Assembly (NCBI RefSeq): GCF_016405855.1
Contig: NZ_JAEFCA010000004.1
Location: 220,075-284,074, forward strand
DNA: 64,000 nucleotides
DNA from: Flavobacterium sp. IB48
GTDB lineage: Bacteria; Bacteroidota; Bacteroidia; Flavobacteriales; Flavobacteriaceae
Direction of reading: 5' to 3'
Part shown: one piece after another, positions 17,541 to 26,806 of the stretch
Layout: each line of letters starts with the position of its first letter
Position numbering within the stretch: position 1 is the stretch's first letter
The notes under the pieces: model-generated
Seen by the model: only the letters and a program-made list of their open reading frames with translations
Database searches by the model: none
Told to the model about the DNA's origin: nothing
Position numbers and translations under genes: made by a program

Positions 17541-20500
17541 ATGCGTAAACTTTCCAGGTTCTTTTTATTCCAAATTTTCCTTGCCTCGTCTATAGCTTCG
17601 GCACAAAAATCGGCTATTTATACGTACGAATTAAAGGATTTTGACAAAGCACTGGCTTTATATAACGACAAACAATATGATTCGGCACAATTGATTTTTG
17701 AAAAAGTAAAAAACAATACTACAAATGAAGAAGTACAGTCTGACTGTGCTTTCTATATTGCTAATTCTGCCATTAGAACCAATAAAGCAAATGCCGATGC
17801 TTTGGTAGAGAAATTTGTAAATGATTATCCGACTAGTACCAAACAGAATCAGGCTTATATTGAGGCTGCACAATATTTCTTCGAACAAGGAAATTATCCA
17901 AAAGCTTTGCAGTGGTTTGATAAAGTTGACGAAAGCTACATGAGTAAAACAGAATCGGATAAGTTTAACTTCATGAAAGGCTATAGCTATTTTAATGCTA
18001 AAAAGAAAAAAGAAGCAACTAACTATTTTAATAAAGTAGTAAACTCTAAAGAATATGGTTCTCAAGCCAAATATTATTTAGGATTTATGGCTTATGAAGG
18101 TGACGATTACAAAGAAGCAACGAAGTATTTTGATGAGGTTTCGGGTGAAGAAAAATACAAAGAAAAGCTTTCTTATTATCAGGCTGATATGAATTTCAAG
18201 TTAGGAAATTTCCAAAAAGCGATTGATTTAGGATTGGTAGCCATGAACAAATCGAATGATATTGAGAAATCGGAACTGAATAAAATTATTGGAGAAAGTT
18301 ATTTCAACTTAAAACAATATGGAAAAGCAATTCCGTATTTAGAACAATATGCAGGAAAAAAAGGTAAGTGGAATAATACCGATTTCTATCAGTTAGGTTA
18401 TGCGTATTATGAACAAAAAGAATACGAAAAAGCAATTTCTCAATTCAATAAAATTATTGAAGGAAAAGATTTTGTGGCTCAAAATGCTTACTATCATTTA
18501 GGATTAAGTTATTTAAATACAGGTAAAAAGCAAGAAGCTTTAAACGCTTTTAAAAATGCATCTGAAATGGATTTTAATGCTCAAATTCAAGAAGATGCGG
18601 CTTTAAATTATGCTAAATTGAGTTATGATATTGGAAACGCTTATCAGGCTGTTCCTGGTATTTTATTAGATTTCCTTAAAAAATATCCAAACAATTCAAG
18701 TCGTTCAGAAGTAGAAAAACTATTGGTTGATTCTTATATTTCTTCTAAAAACTATAAAGAGGCTTTAGTTTTATTAGAAAAAAATAGAAGTGCAGAAAAT
18801 AAAGCAGCATACCAAAAAGTGCTTTTTTACCGCGGATTGGAATTGTACAACGAAAATAATTACCAAGAATCGGGTAAAATGTTCAAAAGTGCTATCAGTG
18901 AACAAAAAACTCCTGAGTTTACAGCGCGTGCCACTTTCTGGAAAGCAGAAACAGAATATCTAAATGATGATATGCAAAATGCTCTTCTAACGTATAAACA
19001 GTTTGCTGGAATGGCTGCCGCAAAATCTACAGACGAATATAAGAACATTAATTATAATATTGGCTACACATATTTTAAACTGAAAGATTACGATCAGGCA
19101 GCAAATTCTTTTCAAGCTCAAATTGATAATTCACCATCAGACAAAGTTCGTTTAAACGATTCTTATTTACGTTTGGGAGATTGCCGTTTTGTAACTTCAA
19201 AATATAGCGCAGCAAACGAAGCTTACGCAAAAGCAATTGCTGCAAAAGGCGTAGACGCAGATTATGCTCAATTCCAAAAAGCACTTTCTTACGGATTTAT
19301 GTCTAAAAATGATAAGAAAGTCGATGAGTTAAATAATTTCCTTCAGATGTACAAAAAGTCATCTTACCGTGACGATGCTTTATTTGAATTAGGAAATACT
19401 TATGTTGCTGAAAAGAAAAACGATCAAGCAATTAAAACTTATGATCAATTGATTTCTGAATTTAATAACGGATCTTTTACTTCAAAAGCAATTTTGAAAC
19501 AAGGTTTGATTTATTATAATTCAGATCGTGATCAACAGGCTTTAACAAAATTTAAAAAAGTGGCTGCCGAATTCCCGAAAACTCCAGAAGCTTTAGAAGC
19601 AGTAGCTACAGCACGATTAATTTATGTAGACTCTGGAAAAGTAGACGAATATGCAACTTGGGTTCGTACATTAGATTTCGTTGCCGTTACAGATGCAGAA
19701 TTGGATAATGATACTTACGATGCAGCTTTTAAACAATACAGTCAAAATAATTCGAAACAAGCAATTACTGGTTTCGCGGGTTACGTTTCTAAATTCCCGA
19801 ACGGAATGCATGCGCTGGAAGCAAATTTCTATCTGGCTCAGCTTACTTATGCAGAAGGTTCTGAAACTAAATCAATCGCTAATTATCAATTTGTAATTGA
19901 TCAGCCTAGAAACGAGTTTACAGAGCAAGCTTTAAACAGATTGGCTCAGATTTATTTGAAAACAAAAGATTGTGATAAAGCAATTCCGGTTCTAACAAGG
20001 TTAGAAAGTGAAGCCGATTACCCTCAGAATAAAACTTTTGCACAAGCCAACTTAATGAAATGTTATTACGACAAAAAAGATTATGACCGTTCTGTAGTTG
20101 CTGCTGAAAAAGTATTAGAAAATCCGAAATCGGATGCAGGCGTAAAAGCAGATGCACAAATTATTGTAGCGCGTGCAGCAATGCAAACAGGAAATGAAGA
20201 TAAAGCAAAAGCGGCTTATGCAAAACTTTCAGCTACTTCAAAAGGAGAATTAGCGGCAGAAGCTTTGTATTATGATGCGTATTTCAAAACAAAAGAAGGG
20301 AAATATGAAGCTTCAAATACGGCAGTTCAAAAACTGGCAAAAAGCTATTCTGCTTATAAATATTATGGAGCGAAAGGTTTGGTGTTAATGGCGAAAAACT
20401 TCTACGGATTGAAAGACAGCTATCAAGCAACTTATATTTTGGATAACGTAATTAACAACTTTACAGATTATCCAGATGTTGTCGAAGAAGCGAAAAAAGA

Positions 20501-20555
20501 ATTAGCAGCAATTAAATCGGAAGAATCAAAAACAAATTCGTCGATTAATAGATAG
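17541..20555 (+). CDS. Large exported tetratricopeptide-repeat protein
   Basis: A 1004-residue protein with a signal peptide (MRKLSRFFLFQIFLASSIASA). It then consists almost wholly of TPR units from about residue 35 to 985, for example KALALYNDKQYDSAQLIFEK, KAIPYLEQYAGKKGKWNNTD and DEAIKTYD-type units such as DQAIKTYDQLISEFNNGS. Units of the YbgF/BamD spacing (YPTSTKQNQAYIEAAQYFFEQG) are frequent. Such repeats are protein-binding scaffolds, so it is probably a periplasmic assembly platform. The PhzF and barrel genes follow in the same orientation, and a joint function with the barrel at 21653 is plausible. A TACATTTG box precedes it. Confidence 0.85.
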   Translation: MRKLSRFFLFQIFLASSIASAQKSAIYTYELKDFDKALALYNDKQYDSAQLIFEKVKNNTTNEEVQSDCAFYIANSAIRTNKANADALVEKFVNDYPTSTKQNQAYIEAAQYFFEQGNYPKALQWFDKVDESYMSKTESDKFNFMKGYSYFNAKKKKEATNYFNKVVNSKEYGSQAKYYLGFMAYEGDDYKEATKYFDEVSGEEKYKEKLSYYQADMNFKLGNFQKAIDLGLVAMNKSNDIEKSELNKIIGESYFNLKQYGKAIPYLEQYAGKKGKWNNTDFYQLGYAYYEQKEYEKAISQFNKIIEGKDFVAQNAYYHLGLSYLNTGKKQEALNAFKNASEMDFNAQIQEDAALNYAKLSYDIGNAYQAVPGILLDFLKKYPNNSSRSEVEKLLVDSYISSKNYKEALVLLEKNRSAENKAAYQKVLFYRGLELYNENNYQESGKMFKSAISEQKTPEFTARATFWKAETEYLNDDMQNALLTYKQFAGMAAAKSTDEYKNINYNIGYTYFKLKDYDQAANSFQAQIDNSPSDKVRLNDSYLRLGDCRFVTSKYSAANEAYAKAIAAKGVDADYAQFQKALSYGFMSKNDKKVDELNNFLQMYKKSSYRDDALFELGNTYVAEKKNDQAIKTYDQLISEFNNGSFTSKAILKQGLIYYNSDRDQQALTKFKKVAAEFPKTPEALEAVATARLIYVDSGKVDEYATWVRTLDFVAVTDAELDNDTYDAAFKQYSQNNSKQAITGFAGYVSKFPNGMHALEANFYLAQLTYAEGSETKSIANYQFVIDQPRNEFTEQALNRLAQIYLKTKDCDKAIPVLTRLESEADYPQNKTFAQANLMKCYYDKKDYDRSVVAAEKVLENPKSDAGVKADAQIIVARAAMQTGNEDKAKAAYAKLSATSKGELAAEALYYDAYFKTKEGKYEASNTAVQKLAKSYSAYKYYGAKGLVLMAKNFYGLKDSYQATYILDNVINNFTDYPDVVEEAKKELAAIKSEESKTNSSINR

Positions 20556-20561
20556 TTTAAG

Positions 20562-20640
20562 TAGTGAAAAGTGAAATGTTTTTTGTGAAATAGAAAATAA
20601 CGAAAAACATTTTACATCTCATAAATCACATTTTACAAGA
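20562..20640. repeat. Intergenic GTGAAATG / CATTTTAC inverted words
   Basis: The gap between the TPR and phzF-like genes holds AAGTGAAATGTTTTTTGTGAA and, facing it, GAAAAACATTTTAC and CACATTTTAC. The arms are imperfect inverted copies. The same words reappear in the next gap at 21545-21640. Confidence 0.6.
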
Positions 20641-20647
20641 AAAAATA

Positions 20648-21511
20648 ATGAGTTTACCTTTTTATATAGTTGATGTTTTTGCTGATAAAAAATATGCTGG
20701 AAATCAGTTGGCAGTTTTTATGGATGCAGAAAATCTAAGTACAGCACAAATGCAGCAGATGGCACGCGAGATTAATTTTGCAGAAAGCACATTTGTAACC
20801 AAACTGGATAAAACCAATAATAAAGCAGAAATTAGAATTTTTACGCCAGCGCACGAAATGCAGTTTGCGGGACATCCGATTATTGGAACTTCTTGGGTTT
20901 TGATGAATAAGATTTTTGAAAATGCTCCTAATGAAATAAAATTAGAAGTGCCAATTGGACCAATTTCAATCAATAAATCAGATGATTTGATTTGGTTAAA
21001 AGCGGCTCAGCCAAAGTTTTGGGATACTTTTTCAAAAATAGATTTTACTTTTTTCAGCAACTTGAAAGTAAGTGATTTCGAAAATCAGTTTCCAATTCAG
21101 GAAGTCACAACTGGAAGTGCTTTTGTAATGGTTGGATTAAGCAGTAAAAGAGCATTAGAAAACTTGGTTTTGGATAAAGATAAAGCTGATGAATGGATGA
21201 AACAGCACTGTAAAACAGACCACAGAGGTTTATACTTTTATTATTTAGAAGGAGAAAAATTGTTCAGCAGAATGTTGTGTATTGAGCATAATCAATTGGT
21301 AGAAGATGCTGCAACAGGAAGCGCAAGTACCTGTTTACAGGCTTTTTTATTAAAATATCATAAACCTGAATTTGAATTGACAAATCATCAAGGAGATTAC
21401 ATCGGACGTCCGTCTGAGATCTATTTTAATGGAAAACTAAACGGAGAACAATTCGATATTAAAATAGGAGGAAAAGCTCAGTTTGTGGCTAAAGGAGAGT
21501 GGGAAGCTTAG
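20648..21511 (+). CDS. PhzF-family isomerase/epimerase
   Basis: A 287-residue protein of the PhzF (diaminopimelate-epimerase-like) fold. It has the N-terminal FYIVDVFADKKYAGNQLAVF, the catalytic-Glu segment REINFAESTFV, PAHEMQFAGHPIIGTSWVL and the second-half motif EDAATGSASTCLQAFLL. PhzF itself isomerises a phenazine precursor, but most members are isomerases of unknown substrate. No other phenazine gene is present, so that pathway is not implied. It stands between the TPR gene and the barrel gene, with repeat-filled gaps on both sides. Confidence 0.9.
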   Translation: MSLPFYIVDVFADKKYAGNQLAVFMDAENLSTAQMQQMAREINFAESTFVTKLDKTNNKAEIRIFTPAHEMQFAGHPIIGTSWVLMNKIFENAPNEIKLEVPIGPISINKSDDLIWLKAAQPKFWDTFSKIDFTFFSNLKVSDFENQFPIQEVTTGSAFVMVGLSSKRALENLVLDKDKADEWMKQHCKTDHRGLYFYYLEGEKLFSRMLCIEHNQLVEDAATGSASTCLQAFLLKYHKPEFELTNHQGDYIGRPSEIYFNGKLNGEQFDIKIGGKAQFVAKGEWEA

Positions 21512-21650
21512 AAATTAGATAATTGAGATAATTAGAAAATTAGATAATGTAAAAAGTGAAATGTGAAAAGAAAGATGTAAATGTGAAAAGAGAATATCGG
21601 TTGAAAACACATTTTACATTTTGCAAACAACATTTTACACAATAATATAA
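21512..21650. repeat. Intergenic AATTAGATAA and GTGAAATGTGAAAAG repeats
   Basis: Between the PhzF-like and barrel genes lie tandem AATTAGATAA words (21515-21548), two GTGAAAAG words and facing copies CACATTTTACATTTT and CATTTTACAC. They are the inverse of GTGAAATGTG, so the gap can fold on itself. No coding signal is seen. Confidence 0.6.
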
Positions 21651-21652
21651 AT

Positions 21653-23404
21653 ATGAAATTAAACTGCCGACATAAAATAATCATTTTGTTAGTATTATTT
21701 GCTGCTCAGTTTTCGATTGCGCAAAAGAAAAATGAAACGATCGGAACCGAAACTGTAAACGTAGTAAAACCTTATTCGCCGACTATTTCAGATGCTTTTA
21801 AAGTGAAAGAAACGCCTTCGCTTGACGATAGCGGTAATCAGCCAAAAGAAGTTATTAAATACAGTATTTTGTCTGTTCCTGTGGCATCGACTTTTACACC
21901 TTCTAAAGGAAAAGCGGAGGGCGTAGAAAAAGCAAAAAAAGAAAGATTGTTTAATAATTATGCGACTGTAGGTGTTGGTAATTATAGCACTTTAAACGCT
22001 GAGTTATTTGTAAATCAAGATTTAGGAAACAATGATTATGTGGCGGGAATGTTTCGCCATCACTCTTCTCAAGGTGGAATCAAAGATGTAGAATTGAATG
22101 ATGAATTTTATGATACAGCAATAAATATTGGTTACGGTCAAAATAACAGAGATAATAACTGGAACATTGATTTAGGTTACCAAAACCAGATTTATAATTG
22201 GTACGGACTTCCGTCAGATTTTGGTTCGACAATTCCAGATCAGCGTTACGATTTGGTAAACAGCATTAATCCAGATCATTCGTACAACACAATTTCACTT
22301 GGTGGAAATGCAGAATTTACAGAAAGTATTTTTAGTAAGCTTTCTGCAAAATTTACTCATTTTTCAGATAGTTATTCTTCTTCTGAAAACAGATTTTATG
22401 TAAAGCCAACTTTTACTGTTGATGTAATGGATCAGGCAATTAAAACCAATGTAATTGTAGATCACGTAAGCGGTTCTTTCAAAAACAATTATTTTCAAGA
22501 CAATACAGAAGCTTTAAAATATAGTTTTACAAATGTTGGAATTGAACCAAGTTTTGTGATTAATGAAAACGAATGGACATTAGAATTAGGAGCTGGAATC
22601 TATTACAGTGCAGATTCTGAAAACAGCGGCAATAAATTCTATTTCTATCCAAAAGTAAATGCTTCTTATAAACTAGTTGGCGATCTAATGATTTTCTATA
22701 CTGGAGTAAATGGAGGTTTAAATCAGAATTCTTATGCAGATTTTGTGACAGATAATCCGTTTTTATCTCCAACTTTAAACATGCGTCCATCAAGCACGCA
22801 ATACAATGTTTTTGCTGGTTTGAAAGGAAAATTGGCTAACAATGTAAATTATAACTTGACAGGTTCTTATTTGAATGAGAAAAATAAAGCATTGTTTAAA
22901 GCGAATGATTACACAGAAGTTGTTACAAACGAAGATTATGCTTTCGGGAACTCATTTGGAGTAGTTTATGAAGATATTAGAACGTTCCGTTTGTATGCAG
23001 AACTAAAAGCCGATTTCTCTCAAAATGTAACTTTCGGAATCAATGGAACTTTTAATAGTTATAACACAGATAATGCAGTTGAAGCGTGGAATTTGCCAAC
23101 AATGAAATTAAGTTCGACTTTAGACGTTAATATTACTAAGCAGTGGTACGCAGGTTTGAATGTATTTTATGTTGGAGAAAGAAAAGATATGCAAACCAAT
23201 ACTTCTTTAGGAATCGATGCTACGCCAATTACTTTAAAAAGCTATTTTGACGCCAATGCTCATTTAGGATATAAATTTAGCGAACGTTTGACGTTTTTCT
23301 TGAAATTGAATAACATTGGAAACCAAGCTTACGAAAAATGGTTAAATTATCCTGTACAAGGATTCCAAGTTTTAGGAGGTGCAAATTATAAATTTGATTT
23401 TTAA
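21653..23404 (+). CDS. TonB-receptor-like outer-membrane beta-barrel without a visible plug
   Basis: A 583-residue protein with a signal peptide (IIILLVLFAAQFSIAQ) and a short linker (TVNVVKPYSPTISDAFKVKE). From about residue 95 to the end it shows alternating barrel strands, finishing with VLGGANYKFDF, a typical C-terminal aromatic strand. I see no plug-domain motif and no carboxypeptidase-like repeat, so it is shorter than classic TonB receptors (700-1000 residues). It may be a plugless barrel that works with the TPR protein upstream. A role in import is not shown. The terminator pair at 23429-23525 follows it. Confidence 0.7.
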   Translation: MKLNCRHKIIILLVLFAAQFSIAQKKNETIGTETVNVVKPYSPTISDAFKVKETPSLDDSGNQPKEVIKYSILSVPVASTFTPSKGKAEGVEKAKKERLFNNYATVGVGNYSTLNAELFVNQDLGNNDYVAGMFRHHSSQGGIKDVELNDEFYDTAINIGYGQNNRDNNWNIDLGYQNQIYNWYGLPSDFGSTIPDQRYDLVNSINPDHSYNTISLGGNAEFTESIFSKLSAKFTHFSDSYSSSENRFYVKPTFTVDVMDQAIKTNVIVDHVSGSFKNNYFQDNTEALKYSFTNVGIEPSFVINENEWTLELGAGIYYSADSENSGNKFYFYPKVNASYKLVGDLMIFYTGVNGGLNQNSYADFVTDNPFLSPTLNMRPSSTQYNVFAGLKGKLANNVNYNLTGSYLNEKNKALFKANDYTEVVTNEDYAFGNSFGVVYEDIRTFRLYAELKADFSQNVTFGINGTFNSYNTDNAVEAWNLPTMKLSSTLDVNITKQWYAGLNVFYVGERKDMQTNTSLGIDATPITLKSYFDANAHLGYKFSERLTFFLKLNNIGNQAYEKWLNYPVQGFQVLGGANYKFDF

Positions 23405-23428
23405 GAGATCTTTGCCATAAAGATACTT

Positions 23429-23468
23429 AGGCACAAAAACATTTTAAATGAATGTGCCTTTTTTTTTC
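23429..23468 (+). terminator. Terminator after the barrel gene
   Basis: AGGCACA (23429-23435) pairs with TGTGCCT (23453-23459) and is followed by a run of eight or more T. It lies 25 bp after the stop. Confidence 0.75.
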
Positions 23469-23525
23469 AGCCATGAACTCATGAATTTTTTGGAGTAGAT
23501 TCGTGAATTCGTGGCTGTTTTTTTT
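23468..23525 (+). terminator. Second hairpin with T-tract before the GNAT gene
   Basis: A 19-bp imperfect stem (23468-23486 with 23499-23517; one mismatch and two G-U pairs) contains the word AATTCGTGGC and ends in eight T. It immediately follows the previous terminator and ends 12 bp before the next ATG. The word AATTCGTGG recurs as a tandem array at 63447-63486. Confidence 0.65.
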
Positions 23526-23536
23526 AATTTTATAAA

Positions 23537-24067
23537 ATGGAAATTAAACTACGTCAAGAAAATAAAAACGATTTTGAAAGTGTTTTTCATTTGATTGAAA
23601 AAGCTTTTGAAAAAGAAGAACACAGCGATCATAAAGAACAGTTTTTAGTAGAAAGACTAAGGAATTCTGAAGCTTTTATTCCAGAACTGTCTATTGTTGC
23701 CGAAATTGATAATAAAATTGTCGGTCATATTTTATTTACTAAACTGCAGATAAAAAATGAATCGGAAACCTTTCCTTCACTAGCACTTGCTCCAGTTTCA
23801 GTTTTACCTGAATTTCAAGGAAAAGGAGTAGGTTCTAAACTCATTTTGCACGGACACGAAATTGCAAAAAGTTTAGGTTACAAATCGGTTATTTTATTAG
23901 GGCATCAAGATTATTATCCAAGATTCGGATATGAACTTTGCGAAAAATACAATATCAAAATGCCGTTTGATGTTCCAGCTGAAAACTGTATGGTTATCGC
24001 ATTAACGGAAGATGCTTTAAAAGGGATAAGCGGAGAAGTAGTATACCCAAAAGCTTTTTTCGAATAA
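23537..24067 (+). CDS. GNAT N-acetyltransferase (YhbS-like)
   Basis: A 176-residue GNAT protein. The acetyl-CoA binding strand-helix is LAPVSVLPEFQGKGVGSKLI (QGKGVG), followed by ILLGHQDYYPRFGYE, a pattern of the YhbS/putative acetyltransferase group. It would transfer acetyl from acetyl-CoA to an amine; the substrate is unknown. Its start lies just after a double hairpin, so it probably has its own promoter in or after those hairpins. None is evident by consensus. Confidence 0.87.
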   Translation: MEIKLRQENKNDFESVFHLIEKAFEKEEHSDHKEQFLVERLRNSEAFIPELSIVAEIDNKIVGHILFTKLQIKNESETFPSLALAPVSVLPEFQGKGVGSKLILHGHEIAKSLGYKSVILLGHQDYYPRFGYELCEKYNIKMPFDVPAENCMVIALTEDALKGISGEVVYPKAFFE

Positions 24068-24131
24068 AAATTTAAATAAAGAAAAAACCTTAGCATCTTT
24101 GCATCTCAGAACCTTAGTACCTTAAAAAAAA

Positions 24132-24581
24132 ATGACTTTTAAAGAAAAAATATATTCTCACTACACTCAAATGGTTCAAGATCGAATAGATGTTTTTAAA
24201 GACATGATTTCAGGCTTGACCGAAGATTCAAAAAATGATGCCAAAGGTTCTGCAGGCGATAAGCATGAAACAGCTTTGTCAATGATGCATATTGAGCAAG
24301 AAAAATTGACAAATAAATTAAAAGAAGCTTTAGAGCAAAAAGCAATTTTAGACAAGATAGATCCGCTAAAAACGACAGAAAATATTGTTTTAGGAAGTTT
24401 GGTAAAAGCAAACGGAATCTATCTCTATGTAAGTGTTGCACTTCCTAAAATTACAATTGACGGAATCAATGTCATTGCACTTTCTCCACAATCTCCTTTG
24501 GGAAATCATTTAATGGGTAATAAAGCTGGATTTCAATTTGAGATTAATAAGACACATTATACGATTCAAAGCGTTGAATAA
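24132..24581 (+). CDS. GreA/GreB C-terminal-fold protein with coiled-coil N-terminus
   Basis: A 149-residue protein. The first 75 residues are helical and charged (SAGDKHETALSMMHIEQEKL), resembling the Gre coiled coil. The second half, ALSPQSPLGNHLMGNKAGFQ, repeats the SPLGkaLlG signature of the GreA/GreB FKBP-like domain. The family is sometimes mislabelled 3-oxoacyl-ACP synthase in flavobacteria, which this sequence does not support. It lacks the full length and acidic tip of true GreA (about 158 residues), so it may be an RNA-polymerase secondary-channel protein of Gnk/Rnk type. That is inference. Confidence 0.7.
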   Translation: MTFKEKIYSHYTQMVQDRIDVFKDMISGLTEDSKNDAKGSAGDKHETALSMMHIEQEKLTNKLKEALEQKAILDKIDPLKTTENIVLGSLVKANGIYLYVSVALPKITIDGINVIALSPQSPLGNHLMGNKAGFQFEINKTHYTIQSVE

Positions 24582-24598
24582 TGTATTCGTCTATGAAC

Positions 24599-24635
24599 AA
24601 CTTTGTCAAAGTTTCAAACTTTGACAAAGTTTTCT
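24599..24635 (+). terminator. Perfect 16-bp hairpin after the Gre-like gene
   Basis: AACTTTGTCAAAGTTT (24599-24614) is the exact reverse complement of 24616-24631 with a one-base centre, followed by TTTCT. The arm is itself nearly palindromic (AACTTTG-T-CAAAGTT), so the structure can also form two small cruciform hairpins. It sits 17 bp after the stop and probably terminates transcription. Confidence 0.6.
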
Positions 24636-24667
24636 AAAGATCAGACATAAAGTAATTCCATACAGTT

Positions 24668-24810
24668 TGTCATTTCGAGGAACGAGAAATCTTCGCAAGT
24701 AACTCCGCAACGTGTGTCGCCAATCTTTGTAGAGCTTCTTGATAATGTCTTGTATTATTGTGTAAACAATAATACAAGAACAACTTTCTAACTCTTCTTT
24801 ACGAATCTTT
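24668..24810. repeat. Dispersed flavobacterial repeat (GTCATTTCGAGGAACGAG type)
   Basis: The stretch from GTCATTTCGAGGAACGAG through AAATCTTCGCAAGTAACTCC matches a repeat element I recall from many Flavobacterium intergenic regions. Usually it is paired with an inverted copy, but here only one half is evident. A perfect 12-bp hairpin, CTTGTATTATTG (24749-24760) with 24767-24778, follows inside. The whole 24582-25064 gap (483 bp) holds no ORF that I would call. Identity as a repeat family rests on memory, not on a search. Confidence 0.55.
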
Positions 24811-25064
24811 CATTAGTAATGAAATAACTCAAAAATTAATTCAAAAAACTGGTTTAAAGTTTCAATTTTCAACCAGTTTTATAGTCCAAATTAAAATTTT
24901 CAAGTTTTGAGCTTATTTTTACTTCTAAATTTTACATTTTATATGTAAAAATAAAATTATGGTTTTAAATTGTAATTGAAATACATAATTGTGTTTTTCA
25001 ATTTTAACTAATATCACATCTTTGCCCTATCAAATTAAAATTTAAAGAATTAAAATATAAAATT

Positions 25065-26738
25065 ATGTGTGGAATTGTATGTGCCTTTGATCTTAAACAA
25101 AAAGCCGAAGCGTTAAGACCTCAAGTATTAGAAATGTCAAAAATCATTCGTCACCGCGGACCAGACTGGAGCGGAATTTACAGCAATGATAAAGCGATTC
25201 TTTCTCATGAGCGTTTGGCAATTGTAGATCCAGCTTCAGGAAAACAGCCTTTATTTACAGAAGATAAAAAACTAGTTTTAGCTGCAAATGGTGAGATTTA
25301 CAACCACAGAGATTTGCGTAAACAATTTGAAGGAAAATATAACTTTCAAACTGAAAGTGACTGTGAAGTTATTTTAGCACTTTACAGAGAAAAAGGAGTA
25401 AGCTTTGTTGATGAATTAAACGGAATCTTCGGTTTCGCAATTTACGATGTTGATAAAGATGAGTATTTCGTAGCTCGTGACCACATGGGAATTATTCCAT
25501 TATATATTGGATGGGATCAGCACGGAACTTTCTATGTGGCTTCTGAGTTAAAAGCTCTGGAAGGATATTGTACAAAAATCGAATTATTCCCTCCAGGACA
25601 TTATTTATCAAGTAAAGACGGTGAATTTGTACAATGGTACAAAAGAGACTGGACAGAATATGATGCAGTAAAAGACAACGAAACTAGCATTCCAGAAATC
25701 AGAAAAGCATTAGAAGCTGCGGTTCACAGACAATTAATGAGTGACGTTCCTTACGGAGTTTTACTTTCTGGAGGTTTAGATTCTTCTATTACTTCAGCTG
25801 TAGCTAAGAAATTTGCTCAAAAAAGAATCGAGTCAGATGATACTACAGATGCTTGGTATCCGCAATTGCACTCTTTCTCTGTTGGATTGGAAGGTTCTCC
25901 AGATTTAGCAGCAGCAAGAAAAGTAGCAGATCATATTGGAACTATTCACCACGAAATTAAATTTACAATCCAAGAAGGTTTAGATGCAGTTCGTGATGTA
26001 ATTTACAACTTAGAAACGTATGATGTGACTACAGTTAGAGCTTCGACTCCAATGTGGTTAATGGCGAGAGTGATCAAATCTATGGGAATTAAAATGGTTC
26101 TTTCAGGAGAAGGAGCAGATGAGTTGTTTGGAGGATATTTATACTTCCACAAAGCGCCAAACGCTAAAGAATTCCACGAAGAAAACGTTCGTAAATTAGG
26201 AAAACTTCACATGTACGATTGTTTACGTGCAAACAAAAGTTTAGCAGCTTGGGGAATCGAAGGTCGTGTGCCATTCTTAGATAAAGAATTTATGGATGTT
26301 GCAATGCGCATTAACCCGCAAGATAAAATGATTAACAAAGAACATCCGATGGAAAAATGGGTTGTTCGTAAAGCTTTTGAAGATATGCTTCCAGAAAGTG
26401 TTGCTTGGAGACAAAAAGAGCAATTTTCTGATGGAGTAGGATATAGCTGGATTGATACTTTGAAAGAAGTGGTAGCTAGAGAAGTTTCAGATGAGCAATT
26501 GGCAAATGCAAGATTTAAATTCCCATTGCAAACTCCAACTTCAAAAGAAGAGTATTACTATCGTTCAATTTTTACAGAACATTTCCCAAGTGATGCTGCA
26601 GCATTATGCGTTCCTCAGGAGGCAAGTGTAGCTTGTAGTACTAAAATTGCTTTGGAGTGGGATGAGGCATTCAAAAACTTAAACGATCCATCAGGAAGAG
26701 CAGTAGCAAATGTTCACGATGATGCTTATGTTAAATAA
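25065..26738 (+). CDS. asnB: Asparagine synthetase B (glutamine-hydrolysing)
   Basis: A 557-residue enzyme that makes asparagine from aspartate, ATP and glutamine. The N-terminal Ntn glutaminase begins MCGIVCAF, so Cys2 becomes the nucleophile, with RGPD (residues 31-34), the oxyanion residues N75-G76 in AANGEIYNH, and TESDCEV. The C-terminal synthetase domain has the ATP PP-loop VLLSGGLDSS, then VLSGEGADELFGGYLYFHKA and GRVPFLDKEFMD. All expected residues are present. It precedes a second copy (27049) in the same orientation, separated by a hairpin and 310 bp. A CATCTTTG box one base off the -7 consensus lies at 25017. Confidence 0.95.
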   Translation: MCGIVCAFDLKQKAEALRPQVLEMSKIIRHRGPDWSGIYSNDKAILSHERLAIVDPASGKQPLFTEDKKLVLAANGEIYNHRDLRKQFEGKYNFQTESDCEVILALYREKGVSFVDELNGIFGFAIYDVDKDEYFVARDHMGIIPLYIGWDQHGTFYVASELKALEGYCTKIELFPPGHYLSSKDGEFVQWYKRDWTEYDAVKDNETSIPEIRKALEAAVHRQLMSDVPYGVLLSGGLDSSITSAVAKKFAQKRIESDDTTDAWYPQLHSFSVGLEGSPDLAAARKVADHIGTIHHEIKFTIQEGLDAVRDVIYNLETYDVTTVRASTPMWLMARVIKSMGIKMVLSGEGADELFGGYLYFHKAPNAKEFHEENVRKLGKLHMYDCLRANKSLAAWGIEGRVPFLDKEFMDVAMRINPQDKMINKEHPMEKWVVRKAFEDMLPESVAWRQKEQFSDGVGYSWIDTLKEVVAREVSDEQLANARFKFPLQTPTSKEEYYYRSIFTEHFPSDAAALCVPQEASVACSTKIALEWDEAFKNLNDPSGRAVANVHDDAYVK

Positions 26739-26776
26739 TTAAGAGTTTAATTTTTAGAATTAGTATATATATTGCC

Positions 26777-26806
26777 GAAAGACGTTCTTTTATGAGAGCG
26801 TCTTTC
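26777..26806 (+). terminator. Hairpin after asnB
   Basis: GAAAGACGTTCT (26777-26788) pairs with AGAGCGTCTTTC (26795-26806), 12 bp with one G-U pair and a six-base loop. No strong T-tract follows. It may terminate transcription or stabilise the asnB message. The rest of this 310-bp gap has a box TAGTTTTG at 26956-26963 fitting the -7 consensus for the next gene. Confidence 0.55.

Noticed and set aside
20648..21511. Phenazine biosynthesis locus
   Set aside because: Only the PhzF-fold protein is present; no other phz gene is in the window, and most PhzF relatives act elsewhere.
24668..24810. Insertion sequence or tRNA-like element before asnB
   Set aside because: No transposase, no terminal repeats with target duplication, and no cloverleaf could be found. 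The dispersed-repeat explanation fits better.
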